From NCBI RefSeq assembly GCF_000828055.2, contig NZ_CP010523.2, positions 4,092,001 through 4,156,000 of the forward strand: a stretch of 64,000 nt of DNA. Direction: 5' to 3'. Every line of letters begins with the position of its first letter. Within the stretch, counting starts at the first letter, position 1. The stretch is from Klebsiella variicola (GTDB lineage Bacteria > Pseudomonadota > Gammaproteobacteria > Enterobacterales > Enterobacteriaceae). The notes beneath the pieces were generated by a model. The model had not been told where the DNA came from. It worked only from the letters and a program-made list of their open reading frames with translations, and did no database searches. The translations under genes were made by a program, and so were the position numbers. Positions 22,606-30,875 of this stretch are shown one piece after another.

Positions 22606-23559
22606 TCAGGCGCTGGCGCTGTCCAGTCGCGCCACCTGCTCCGCGCTCAGGCTCAGCGCCGCCGCGCGGGCAAAACTCTCCACCTGAGCCACGCTGGTGG
22701 CGCTGGCGATCGGCGCGGTCACGCCTTCGCGGCCGATCAGCCACGCCAGGGCCACCTCAGCCGGCTTCGCCCCCTGCTCGTCCGCGACCGCCACCAGGGT
22801 ATCGATAATCCGCATCCCGCGCGGATTCAGGTACTTACCAATCCCCCCTCCGCGCTGGCTTTGGGCCAGATCCGACGGCTGGCGGTACTTACCGGTTAAG
22901 AACCCGGAGGCCAGGCTGTAGTAGGTCACCACCCCGATATCGCGGCTGACGCAGAGATCGCACAGCGCGCCTTCAAACGCGGAGCGGTGGTAGAGGTTAT
23001 ATTCCGGCTGCAGCACCTGCCAGGCAGGCAAGCCGCCTTTACGCGCTACCTCCAGCGCCCCCGCCAGCTGCATCGCATCCAGGTTAGAGGCCCCCATGGC
23101 GCGGATTTTTCCAGCCTGCTGCAGGCTGTGGAAAGCCTCCAGCGTTTCCTCCACCGGGGTTTGCGGATCCGGCCAGTGGGAGAAGTAGAGATCAATGTAG
23201 TCGGTATTCAGGCGGCGTAAGGAGTCATCTACCGCCTGTTGGATCCAGGCTTTGCTGAGCCCTTTATGGCCGGGTAGGCCTAAATCGGAGCCGACTTTGG
23301 TGAAGATTTTGACCTTATCGCGCATGCCGGGGCGCGCCTGCAGCCAACGACCGATGATGGTTTCGGATTCGCCGCCCTGGTTGCCTTCCGCCCAGCGGGA
23401 ATAAACATCCGCCGTATCGATAGCGTCAAAACCGTGGTCAACAAAAGCATCAAGAAGAGCAAAACTGGTTTTTTCATCGATGGTCCAGCCAAAGACGTTG
23501 CCGCCAAAGACTAATGGGGCGATGGAAAATCCGGTTTTACCCAATGGACGTGTCATCAT
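22606..23559 (-). CDS. Aldo/keto reductase
   Basis: A 317-residue NADPH-dependent (alpha/beta)8-barrel oxidoreductase with GGAG eight bases before ATG 23559; a second ATG follows directly. The catalytic tetrad is visible as Asp48, Tyr53, Lys88 in IFTKVG and the histidine in YFSHWPDP near residue 127. The cofactor-binding C-terminus has a GVTAPIASATSVAQ segment. The type resembles YajO and oxidoreductases of the YhdN/Tas group. It appears monocistronic, with the M20/binding-protein operon upstream. The physiological substrate is unknown. Confidence 0.9.
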   Translation of the reverse strand: MMTRPLGKTGFSIAPLVFGGNVFGWTIDEKTSFALLDAFVDHGFDAIDTADVYSRWAEGNQGGESETIIGRWLQARPGMRDKVKIFTKVGSDLGLPGHKGLSKAWIQQAVDDSLRRLNTDYIDLYFSHWPDPQTPVEETLEAFHSLQQAGKIRAMGASNLDAMQLAGALEVARKGGLPAWQVLQPEYNLYHRSAFEGALCDLCVSRDIGVVTYYSLASGFLTGKYRQPSDLAQSQRGGGIGKYLNPRGMRIIDTLVAVADEQGAKPAEVALAWLIGREGVTAPIASATSVAQVESFARAAALSLSAEQVARLDSASA

Positions 23560-23686
23560 GCCGAGTACTCCTTAGCTTATATTCTGCTTCCCTCAGGTAA
23601 CCGCAGGGGTCAGGAGAGGAGGTGATTGGATAATCAGAAAAGGAATCTTACGGCGGGCGCTCCACGCCCGCAGGTACACTCAGACA

Positions 23687-24463
23687 TTATGTCCCGGAAT
23701 AAACATCAAAGCTAAAATATTTGCCGGCTAATTTTTTATAGGTGCCGTCGGCCAGAATCTTCGCAATGGCACCGTTAATTTCCTGACGCAGTGCCTCATC
23801 GTCTTTACGCAAGCCGATCGCCGCCCCGGCGCCAAACAGCGTATCGTCCTGCAGATGGCCGCCGACAAAGGCGAATTCCTTACCCTGCGGCTGCTGCAGG
23901 AAGCTGTAGTCGGCCATCATCCCGGAGAGCACTGCGCCGTCGATGCGCCCGGACTCCAGGTCACGCACCACGCTATCGGCCCCCTGGTAGGCCACAATGT
24001 TAATCCCCTGCGGCCGCCAGTGCTGGTTAACATAAGTCTCCTGCGCCGAGCCCTGCTCCACGCCGATGGTTTTGCCCTTCAGCTGTTCCGGCGTATTGCC
24101 CTGCAGGGTATTTTTACGCGCCACGAGGAACACCGGCCCGTTATATAGCTTGTCGCTAAAGGCAATCTGCGCTTTGCGCTTCTCGGTCATGTACATCCCG
24201 GAAAGGATCGCGTCGAATTTACGCGCCTTCAGCGCCGGGATAATGCCGTCGAAATTGCTTTCCACCCACACGCATTTCGCCTGCAGCTGCTGGCAAATGG
24301 CGTTGCCTAAATCGATATCAAACCCCGCCAGCTTGCCCTGCGGATCTTTCCATTCAAACGGCGCGAAAGTCGGGTCGACGCCGAAGCGGATCTCCTTTCC
24401 CCCTTCGGCCAGCGCCGACGTCGACGCCATTAATGCCAGCCATAGCAACAGTGATTTTTTCAT
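23687..24463 (-). CDS. Periplasmic amino-acid-binding protein (HisJ/ArgT type)
   Basis: A 258-residue solute-binding protein. The start is ATG 24463 with GGAGAAG upstream, giving a clear signal peptide (MKKSLLLWLALMASTSALAE). The mature part begins EIRFGVDPTFAPFEWKDPQG, typical of the lysine/arginine/ornithine/histidine binding proteins. A conserved VESNFDGIIPALKARKFDAI segment follows. No ABC permease or ATPase gene is adjacent, so it may serve another transporter such as HisQMP. It lies 19 bases after an M20 amidohydrolase gene, which suggests capture of an amino acid or of its N-acyl derivative. The ligand is uncertain. Confidence 0.88.
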   Translation of the reverse strand: MKKSLLLWLALMASTSALAEGGKEIRFGVDPTFAPFEWKDPQGKLAGFDIDLGNAICQQLQAKCVWVESNFDGIIPALKARKFDAILSGMYMTEKRKAQIAFSDKLYNGPVFLVARKNTLQGNTPEQLKGKTIGVEQGSAQETYVNQHWRPQGINIVAYQGADSVVRDLESGRIDGAVLSGMMADYSFLQQPQGKEFAFVGGHLQDDTLFGAGAAIGLRKDDEALRQEINGAIAKILADGTYKKLAGKYFSFDVYSGT

Positions 24464-24482
24464 TCGCGTTCTTCTCCAGAGA

Positions 24483-25661
24483 TTAGCGACAGTGCTTTTC
24501 CACCAGGCGGGCGAACAGCGTCGCGCCGGTGGTGATAATGTCATCGTTAAAGTCGTAGCCGGGGTTGTGCACCATGCAACCGCCCTTCTCCCCTTTCTCA
24601 CCGTTGCCGAGCAGGAAGTAGCTCCCTGGGCGTTCGCGTAGCATAAAAGCGAAATCCTCGCTGGCGTTCATCGGCGAGACCGACTCCAGTACCCCTTCGC
24701 GGCCAAACACTTCCAGCGCCAGCGCCCGGGCGAAATCGGTCTCTTCAGGGCTGTTGGTTAATACCGGGTAGGAGTCGTACACCTCCACTACGCTGCTGGC
24801 GCCATAGCTTTTGGCGGTAAAATCAGCGAGCTCGTGAATACGCTTGATCAGCAGATCGCGAATGTCCGGCTTCATCGCCCGCACGCTCAGCTCCATCACC
24901 ACGCTCTCCGGAATGACGTTGGAGGCGATACCGGCCTGGAAGGTGCCGACGCTGACCACTGCCGTTTCCCCCGGCGGCACGTTGCGCGCCACGATGCTCT
25001 GCAGGGCCATCACCAGCGCTGCGCCGGCGACGATCGGGTCGACGGTACGCTCCGGATGGGCGCCGTGGCCGCCGTAGCCGGTAATCGTAATTTTGACGGT
25101 GTCCGCCGAGGCCATAAAGTTGCCGGCGTAGAAGCCCAGCTTGCCCACCGGTAGCCCTGGCATGTTGTGCAAGCCAAAGATGCGTTCGCAGGGGAACTGC
25201 TCGAACAGCCCGTCTTTAATCATTAAATCGGCGCCGCCGATAGCCTCTTCCGCCGGCTGAAAAATCAGATGCACCGTGCCGTTAAACTGGCAGGCCGGCG
25301 AGGCGATGTATTTCGCCGCCGCCAGCAGAATGGTGGTATGGCCGTCATGGCCGCAGGCGTGCATTTTTCCGGGTACCGTACTGGCCCAGGGCAAATCAGT
25401 AGTTTCATGGATCGGCAGCGCGTCCATATCGGCGCGCAGGCCAATAGTACGCGGCGAGTCGCCCTTGCTCAGGCTGCCGACGACGCCGGTTTTACCGAGG
25501 CCGCGGGTGACCTGATAGCCCCACTCCGCCAGTTTGCCAGCCACCAGCTCACTGGTATTAAACTCTTCCAGACTTAATTCCGGATTGGCATGTAAATAAT
25601 GACGGATAGAAATCATTTCATCTTCCGTCGCTTTAATTTCGGGGATTACATAATCACTCAT
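24483..25661 (-). CDS. M20-family amidohydrolase (hippurate hydrolase-like)
   Basis: A 392-residue metallohydrolase starting at ATG 25661 after CGGAGAA. Metal-binding motifs are intact: LRADMDALP near residue 76, HACGHDGHTT at 101-110 with Cys103 and His105, and the catalytic QPAEEA glutamates near 138-139. The dimerisation insert begins near GHGAHPERTVDP. Family members remove acyl groups from N-acyl amino acids, with hippurate and N-acetyl amino acids as usual substrates. No signal peptide is present, so it is cytoplasmic. It leads an operon with the binding protein at 23687. A perfect palindrome at 25810-25827 upstream may be its operator. Confidence 0.9.
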   Translation of the reverse strand: MSDYVIPEIKATEDEMISIRHYLHANPELSLEEFNTSELVAGKLAEWGYQVTRGLGKTGVVGSLSKGDSPRTIGLRADMDALPIHETTDLPWASTVPGKMHACGHDGHTTILLAAAKYIASPACQFNGTVHLIFQPAEEAIGGADLMIKDGLFEQFPCERIFGLHNMPGLPVGKLGFYAGNFMASADTVKITITGYGGHGAHPERTVDPIVAGAALVMALQSIVARNVPPGETAVVSVGTFQAGIASNVIPESVVMELSVRAMKPDIRDLLIKRIHELADFTAKSYGASSVVEVYDSYPVLTNSPEETDFARALALEVFGREGVLESVSPMNASEDFAFMLRERPGSYFLLGNGEKGEKGGCMVHNPGYDFNDDIITTGATLFARLVEKHCR

Positions 25662-25809
25662 GCCGTTCTCCGGGAAATAAATTAAGGACTTAACACGGTA
25701 ACGTGGTGGAAACTTTATGCAAGCAGCATTTCTAATACCTGGAATGAACTCATCTTATTTAATAATCCGCACATTACAGAGTAATAAATAATCAAAATAG
25801 TGAAATTTA

Positions 25810-25900
25810 AAAATAAACGTTTATTTTATGGAGGATTTACCGTTATTTAACCTACCATTCCCGACCATATTCAGATTTAAATAAAATAAACGTGTATGAA
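25810..25900. promoter_or_regulatory. Palindromic operator and imperfect second copy
   Basis: AAAATAAACGTTTATTTT (25810-25827) is a perfect 18-bp palindrome centred on CG. An imperfect copy, AAAATAAACGTGTATG, begins at 25883 and overlaps the ATG of the lipoprotein at 25896. Both lie in the divergent region between the M20 gene and the lipoprotein gene. Confidence 0.5.
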
Positions 25901-26483
25901 ATTACAGACGCTTTCCCTCGCCGCCATCGTCATGCTAGCGGGCTGCAGCGCGCAGGGCGATACCGCCAGCCAGCAGCGGGCCAGCATTCAGAAGATGCGC
26001 AGCGAAACCCTCAACAAGCTTTACGCCCTGCAGCCTGAGGCCCGCAGTGATATTCAGCATGCGAAGGGGTATGCGGTGTTTGCCAATAACAGCAGCAAGA
26101 TCCTGCTGTTCGGGTTTGGCAGCGGCTACGGCGTGGTACGGAATAAGGCCACCGGGAAGGATACCTATATGAAAATGGCCCAGGGCGGCGCCGGCCTGGG
26201 GATGGGGATTAAGCAGCAGCGCACGGTGCTGGTTTTCCATGATAAAGCAGCCCTGGAGACCTTTATCCGCCAGGGATACATGGTTGGCGCCGATGCGAAT
26301 GCCGCCGCAAAATATGATGACAAAGGCATCGCGCCGATCGCCGCCTCCACCAGCGGCGTGGCGTCAGATACCGCCTCCCTGCCCTCGAAGGTCAACGTCT
26401 ACGACCTGACCGAAAAAGGGCTGGCCGCCCAGGCAATGATCAATGGTTATAAATACTGGCCGGATGCTGCGCTGAACCCGTAG
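25896..26483 (+). CDS. Lipoprotein with YSC84-like domain
   Basis: A 195-residue protein with a lipoprotein signal (MKLQTLSLAAIVMLAGCSAQ, cysteine 17). The body matches the bacterial YSC84/SYLF lipid-binding domain: an ALQPEARSDIQHAKGYAVF start, a glycine-rich stretch FGFGSGYGVVRNKATGKDTY, then MAQGGAGLGMGIKQQRTVLV. No good ribosome-binding site precedes the ATG, and the repeat half-site covers it. The domain binds phosphoinositides in eukaryotes; bacterial roles are poorly known. It is divergent from the M20 operon and convergent with the RcnB-like gene. Confidence 0.85.
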   Translation: MKLQTLSLAAIVMLAGCSAQGDTASQQRASIQKMRSETLNKLYALQPEARSDIQHAKGYAVFANNSSKILLFGFGSGYGVVRNKATGKDTYMKMAQGGAGLGMGIKQQRTVLVFHDKAALETFIRQGYMVGADANAAAKYDDKGIAPIAASTSGVASDTASLPSKVNVYDLTEKGLAAQAMINGYKYWPDAALNP

Positions 26484-26547
26484 CTTTCCGCGAGTGCGCC
26501 ATCGCCGGATCAGGCTTTCCCTGACCCAGCGTCGCGGAGCAGCGCAT

Positions 26548-27003
26548 TTAGTGGCCGAGGGCGCCGCTCACCAGAATCGAGGTGATGATCCCGGTCGCCG
26601 CAGCGATCAGCACATAGTTACCGTCGATATAGGACCAGTGATGGCCTTCCGGCGGGGGCGGCAGGCCGCGGTCGCTCCAGTCGCGGACGCGATATTCATC
26701 GCCACGGAACGGCGCCGGAGCCGGGTGGCCTTTGCGGAAATCGTTCCCGCGCCAGGCGAAATGGTCCTGCTCATGACGTGCCTGATCGCGTTTGTCATGA
26801 CCGTCGCGATCCGGGCCACGCTGGTCATGGTCACCCTGATGATGCGCGTCAGGTCCGCCCTGCGGCGCATGCCCATCATGGTCCGGACCGTTCTGCCACA
26901 CCGTTGGCTGCCCCGGGCGATGGCCGTCGTTCGGGCCATCGGCAAAGGCCGGGACGCTCAGCACACACGATAAAATTACTGCCAGAGAAATCATCTTTTT
27001 CAT
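26548..27003 (-). CDS. RcnB-family periplasmic protein
   Basis: A 151-residue secreted protein with a signal peptide (MKKMISLAVILSCVLSVPAFA). The middle, about residues 22-85, is very rich in His, Asp, Gly, Gln and Arg (for example PDAHHQGDHDQRGPDRDGHD). The C-terminal part has the RcnB signature of an RVRDWSDRGLPPPPEGHHW segment followed by a hydrophobic stretch YVLIAAATGIITSILV. E. coli RcnB is a small periplasmic protein affecting nickel and cobalt homeostasis. The His/Asp-rich linker is suited to metal binding. No metal exporter gene is adjacent. Confidence 0.85.
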   Translation of the reverse strand: MKKMISLAVILSCVLSVPAFADGPNDGHRPGQPTVWQNGPDHDGHAPQGGPDAHHQGDHDQRGPDRDGHDKRDQARHEQDHFAWRGNDFRKGHPAPAPFRGDEYRVRDWSDRGLPPPPEGHHWSYIDGNYVLIAAATGIITSILVSGALGH

Positions 27004-27124
27004 GGTACACCTCCTGATTCAGCTCCTTTGTACCGGGCAAATGTGAAGAAAGAGTGAGTAACTGGTTAACCAGGACGATTCCTGGCATCGGCTGTCGGGA
27101 AGAGGTTGTGCTGATGGCGGGGCA

Positions 27125-27150
27125 ATAAAAAAGGCCGCTTTCGCGACCTT
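27125..27150 (-). terminator. Terminator of the 11-residue-repeat protein gene
   Basis: On the reverse strand AAGGTCGC-GAAA-GCGGCCTT (27131-27150) is followed by TTTTTTATT. It is a classic intrinsic terminator 21 bases after the stop codon. Confidence 0.8.
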
Positions 27151-27171
27151 GATTCAGACAGGTAAAAGGAC

Positions 27172-27561
27172 TTATTCAGTCACTTTATTTTTTAACTCTT
27201 CGGCGCCGGTTTTGGTTTTATCCCAGCCCTTTTCCGCACCGGATTTGGTGGCATTCCAGCCTTTTTCACTGACCTCTTTGGTCTTATCCCACCCCTTCTC
27301 GGTGCCTTCTTTGGTCTTGTTCCAGGTTTTCTGCGCGCCTTCGCTCACCTGGCTGCCAACGCTGTCCTGCTTGCCTTCGGCAGCATGTTTCGCCTTCAGC
27401 TGCTGCTCTTCGCCCTCATGCTGGGCCTGGTGCAGCTTCTCTTTGGCGGTGTTGGCATTGGCATTCGCCGCCGCGACGGTATCATCTGTTGCATGTGTTG
27501 TCGCAGCAAAAACCGGAGCTGCAACCAGAATAGCCGATAACGCAATCATTGCTTTTTTCAT
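27172..27561 (-). CDS. Secreted protein with LEA-like 11-residue repeats
   Basis: A 129-residue protein starting at ATG 27561, giving a signal peptide MKKAMIALSAILVAAPVFAA. The mature protein is highly charged and mostly Ala, Lys, Glu, Gln, Thr and Trp. From about residue 76 it is built of 11-residue units (KTWNKTKEGTE, KGWDKTKEVSE, KGWNATKSGAE, KGWDKTKTGAE). The pattern predicts an amphipathic helix like late-embryogenesis-abundant or apolipoprotein repeats. It probably has an envelope stress or desiccation role, which is inference. It is monocistronic with its own terminator. Confidence 0.78.
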   Translation of the reverse strand: MKKAMIALSAILVAAPVFAATTHATDDTVAAANANANTAKEKLHQAQHEGEEQQLKAKHAAEGKQDSVGSQVSEGAQKTWNKTKEGTEKGWDKTKEVSEKGWNATKSGAEKGWDKTKTGAEELKNKVTE

Positions 27562-27759
27562 AATATCCTCTCTCACGTGTCGTGTTATGAGTCGCATTCA
27601 GGATGGCACAACGAACCGGGGATGACATTAGGAATTAGCCTGAAAAACGTCTTCGACCTCCAGCCATGGCAGAAAATGCTGCCGCCGTGCGCGCCCTGTC
27701 GGCGTTGGCATAATTTCCAACATGTTTGTTACATTTTATGAAATTTGTCCTTGATATAC

Positions 27760-27800
27760 TTGCCGTTGATGTTTGTTCGAGAATAATTCTCAGAATCATT
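27760..27800 (+). promoter_or_regulatory. Fur-controlled promoter of the iron ABC operon
   Basis: TTGCCG (27760-27765) and AATAAT (27782-27787) are separated by 16 bases. The -10 lies in the near-palindrome AATAATTCTCAGAATCATT (27782-27800), which fits the Fur box. Fur repression by iron is therefore likely. Confidence 0.7.
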
Positions 27801-27832
27801 ATATTTATAAATTGGCAAACGGAACTCCTTTT

Positions 27833-28951
27833 ATGGCAAGAAAATCAGTAAGATCGCTGTTACTTACTGCGCTGATCGCGACGCCCCTCTTCAGCTATGC
27901 AACCCAATATCCCCTGACGGTCACTGACCTCGACGGCCGGCAGGTCACCCTGACCAAAGAGCCGCAGCGTATTATTTTGCAGGATGGCCGCGACATTATG
28001 ACCCTCGCCCTGCTGGACCGGGACAATCCGTTTAAACGGCTGGTGGCATGGAATAATCTGGCGAAAAAGCAGGATGTTGCCACCTGGCAGATGCTGAAAA
28101 CGACGTGGCCGCAGTCGGCCACGATCCTTGACATGGGCTTCAGCGACAAAGGGAACGTCGATCTTGAAAGCGTCATCGCCCGTCAGCCGGATCTGATGAT
28201 CGCCCAGCTGCGCGCCAGGCCAGCGCTGATGGAGAGCGGCGTCATCGACAAGCTCAGCGCCCTGCACGTTCCGGTGCTGTTTGTCGACTATGAGATAGAC
28301 CCGGCGAAAGATACCGCCCCCAGCATCAACCTGCTGGGCAAAGTCCTTAACCGCGAGAGCCAGGCCAAAGCCTTTACCGATTACTATCGTCAACAGCTGC
28401 AGACGATTCGCCAGAAAACCGCGGCCATCACGCCGAAGGCCAACGTCTTCGTGGAAGCGCTGGCCGGCAACAGCGACGCCTGCTGCTTTACCCACGGCCA
28501 CAGCGGCTGGGGCGGGCTGGTGGAGGCGGTCGGGGCGAACAATATCGGTTCGCAGCTGCTGCCGGGCGCCTCCGGGTTCGTCTCGCTGGAGAAAATCATC
28601 AGCATGAAGCCCGACGCCTGGATCATGACCGGCTCGAAGCGCGGCAACAGCCAGGTGCTGCCCCTGGGTTATGAGGTTAAGCCGGAGGCGGTGAAGGCCC
28701 AGGCGCAGATCCTGCTGGCGCGACCTGGGGTCAGCCAGATCCCGGCGGTACAGGAAAAGCGGGCCTATGGCGTCTATCACCACTTCTATAACCACCCGTG
28801 GAATATTGTCGGCATGGAATACCTGGCGAAAGATATCTACCCGCAGGCCTTCGGCGATCTCAACCCGGATGAGACTTACCATTATATCGTGCGCCATTTC
28901 ACCGACCTGCCGGACCAGCCGTTCGTCTTCTCCTGGCAGCAGAGCGAGTAA
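27833..28951 (+). CDS. Iron-chelate ABC transporter substrate-binding protein
   Basis: A 372-residue periplasmic protein of the FecB/BtuF type. The start ATG 27833 gives a signal peptide MARKSVRSLLLTALIATPLF. The mature sequence has the class III binding-protein pattern: VTLTKEPQRIILQDGRDIMT, a long central helix near NLLGKVLNRESQAKAF, and HGHSGWGGLVEAVGANNIG. It delivers a ferric chelate to the permease encoded six bases downstream. The Fur-box promoter supports an iron role. The chelate is unknown. Confidence 0.9.
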   Translation: MARKSVRSLLLTALIATPLFSYATQYPLTVTDLDGRQVTLTKEPQRIILQDGRDIMTLALLDRDNPFKRLVAWNNLAKKQDVATWQMLKTTWPQSATILDMGFSDKGNVDLESVIARQPDLMIAQLRARPALMESGVIDKLSALHVPVLFVDYEIDPAKDTAPSINLLGKVLNRESQAKAFTDYYRQQLQTIRQKTAAITPKANVFVEALAGNSDACCFTHGHSGWGGLVEAVGANNIGSQLLPGASGFVSLEKIISMKPDAWIMTGSKRGNSQVLPLGYEVKPEAVKAQAQILLARPGVSQIPAVQEKRAYGVYHHFYNHPWNIVGMEYLAKDIYPQAFGDLNPDETYHYIVRHFTDLPDQPFVFSWQQSE

Positions 28952-28957
28952 TCCGGC

Positions 28958-30040
28958 ATGCGTTTAACCTCCGACTCCGTGTTCGACGGGCTGCCCGCCG
29001 GGACCTCTGGCGTGATAGATGACTATCGCCGTATCGTGCGTCGCCGTCTGCTGCTGATGCTCCTGCTGGCGCTGTTGATTGTCGCGTCGCTGCTGCTCGA
29101 TTTTATGCTCGGCCCCTCCGGTCTGCCGCTGCAGAGCCTGTGGCAGACGTTAACCGATCCGGCCAGCGCCGATCCGGGCACGCGCGCCATCGTCTGGGAT
29201 ATCCGTCTGCCCTATGCGGTGATGGCGATTATCGTCGGCCTGGCGCTGGGACTGGCCGGCGCCGAAATGCAGACCATCCTCAATAACCCTCTGGCCAGTC
29301 CGTTTACCCTTGGCGTCTCCTCGGCTGCGGCCTTTGGCGCCGCGCTGGCGATTGTGCTGGGTATTGGCCTGCCCGGTATTCCCGGCCAGTGGTTTATCTC
29401 GGCCAACGCCTTTATCTTCGCCCTGCTGGCGGCCCTGCTGCTGGACGGCATCACCCGCTGGACCCAGGTGGCCACCTCCGGGGTCATCCTGTTCGGCATC
29501 GCGCTGGTCTTTACCTTTAACGCCCTGGTCTCGATGCTGCAGTTCATCGCCAACGAAGACACGCTGCAGGGGCTGGTGTTCTGGACCATGGGCAGCATCG
29601 ACCGCGCCTCCTGGAGCAAAGTCGCCATCCTGCTGGTCGCCCTGGCGCTGGTGATGCCCCTGTCGCTGCGCAGCGCGTGGAAGCTGACCGCCCTGCGGCT
29701 GGGTGAGGACCGGGCCATCAGTTTTGGTATTAACGTTCGCCGCCTGCGCCTGACCACGCTGCTGCGGATCAGCATACTGTCGGCGCTTTCGGTGGCCTTT
29801 GTCGGGCCAATCGGCTTTATCGGCCTGGTGGCGCCGCATATTGCGCGGATGCTCTTCGGCGAAGACCATCGCTTTTATCTGCCCGCCAGCGCGCTGATCG
29901 GCGCTCTGGTGCTCTCCCTGGCCTCCATCGCCTCGAAGAACCTGATCCCGGGGGCCATTATTCCGGTGGGGATCGTCACTTCCCTGGTCGGGGTCCCGTT
30001 CTTTTTGAGCATTATTTTACGTCATCGGGGGCAGGCATGA
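28958..30040 (+). CDS. FecCD-family iron ABC transporter permease
   Basis: A 360-residue inner-membrane permease with about ten spans. The family motifs are present: RLPYAVMAIIVGLALGLAGA near residue 83, QTILNNPLASPFTLGVSSAA, and the ATPase-contact region VAFVGPIGFIGLVAPHIAR near residue 290. A single FecCD-type gene is present, so it probably forms a homodimer. It overlaps the ATPase gene by four bases (ATGA). Confidence 0.93.
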   Translation: MRLTSDSVFDGLPAGTSGVIDDYRRIVRRRLLLMLLLALLIVASLLLDFMLGPSGLPLQSLWQTLTDPASADPGTRAIVWDIRLPYAVMAIIVGLALGLAGAEMQTILNNPLASPFTLGVSSAAAFGAALAIVLGIGLPGIPGQWFISANAFIFALLAALLLDGITRWTQVATSGVILFGIALVFTFNALVSMLQFIANEDTLQGLVFWTMGSIDRASWSKVAILLVALALVMPLSLRSAWKLTALRLGEDRAISFGINVRRLRLTTLLRISILSALSVAFVGPIGFIGLVAPHIARMLFGEDHRFYLPASALIGALVLSLASIASKNLIPGAIIPVGIVTSLVGVPFFLSIILRHRGQA

Positions 30041-30834
30041 GCGACCAGACGTTATCCGGGCTGTCGCTGTCTCACTTCAGCGCCGGCTACCCCAGACGCA
30101 AGGTGATCGAGAACCTGACGGTTCCCCATCTGCCGCGAGGGAAAATCACCGCGCTGCTGGGGCCAAACGGCAGCGGTAAATCAACGTTAATGCGGGCGAT
30201 GGCGGGTCTGGGACCCTGCCGCGGCGAGCTGCTGCTGGAGGGGGAAAATCTGCTGACGCAGCCGTTCTCACGTCGCGCAGAGCAGGTGGTCTATCTTCCG
30301 CAGACGCTGCCCGCCGGCGTGCATCTGCATGTGCTGGAGTCGATTATCGTTGCCCAGCGCGCCGCCGGAGGACGCCACAGTCCGCAGCACCAGGAGGAGG
30401 TGATGGCGCTGCTGCGGCAGCTGGGGATTGCCCATCTGGCGATGAGCTACCTCGATCAGCTCTCCGGCGGGCAAAAGCAGCTGGTGGGTCTCGCCCAGTC
30501 GCTGATCCGCCAGCCGCGCCTGCTGCTGCTCGACGAACCGCTCAGCGCCCTTGACCTCAACTACCAGTTTCACGTGATGGATCTGGTACGCCGGGAGACC
30601 CGACGGCGCAACATCGTGACCCTGGTGGTGGTGCACGATATCAATATTGCCCTGCGTCACGCCGACCACGTGCTGATGCTCAAGGCGGGCCAGTTGCTCG
30701 GCGACGGCACCCCGGCCGCGGTCATCACCCCCGAGACCCTGGCGGCCGTCTATGGGGTGCGCGGGCGTATTGAACCCTGTTCGCAGGGGGTGCGGCAGGT
30801 CATTATTGACGGCCTGGTGGACAGCGAGACCTGA
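30037..30834 (+). CDS. Iron-chelate ABC transporter ATP-binding protein
   Basis: A 265-residue ATPase. The Walker A motif GPNGSGKST is at about residues 42-50, the signature LSGGQKQ is near 147, Walker B LLLLDEPLSALD follows, and the switch histidine is in VVVHDIN. It is of the FecE/FepC type and completes the three-gene transporter. The ATG overlaps the permease stop, which suggests coupled translation. Confidence 0.93.
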   Translation: MSDQTLSGLSLSHFSAGYPRRKVIENLTVPHLPRGKITALLGPNGSGKSTLMRAMAGLGPCRGELLLEGENLLTQPFSRRAEQVVYLPQTLPAGVHLHVLESIIVAQRAAGGRHSPQHQEEVMALLRQLGIAHLAMSYLDQLSGGQKQLVGLAQSLIRQPRLLLLDEPLSALDLNYQFHVMDLVRRETRRRNIVTLVVVHDINIALRHADHVLMLKAGQLLGDGTPAAVITPETLAAVYGVRGRIEPCSQGVRQVIIDGLVDSET

Positions 30835-30838
30835 CTGC

Positions 30839-30868
30839 GGCGCGGGAATGGCGCGTGCGCCCCGCGCC
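30839..30868. terminator. GC-rich hairpin between convergent genes
   Basis: GGCGCGGG (30839-30846) pairs with CCCGCGCC (30861-30868). It lies between the convergent iron ABC operon and yibIH. There is no clear T-run, so it may act with Rho or only protect the 3' ends. Confidence 0.4.
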
Positions 30869-30875
30869 CGCCGGC

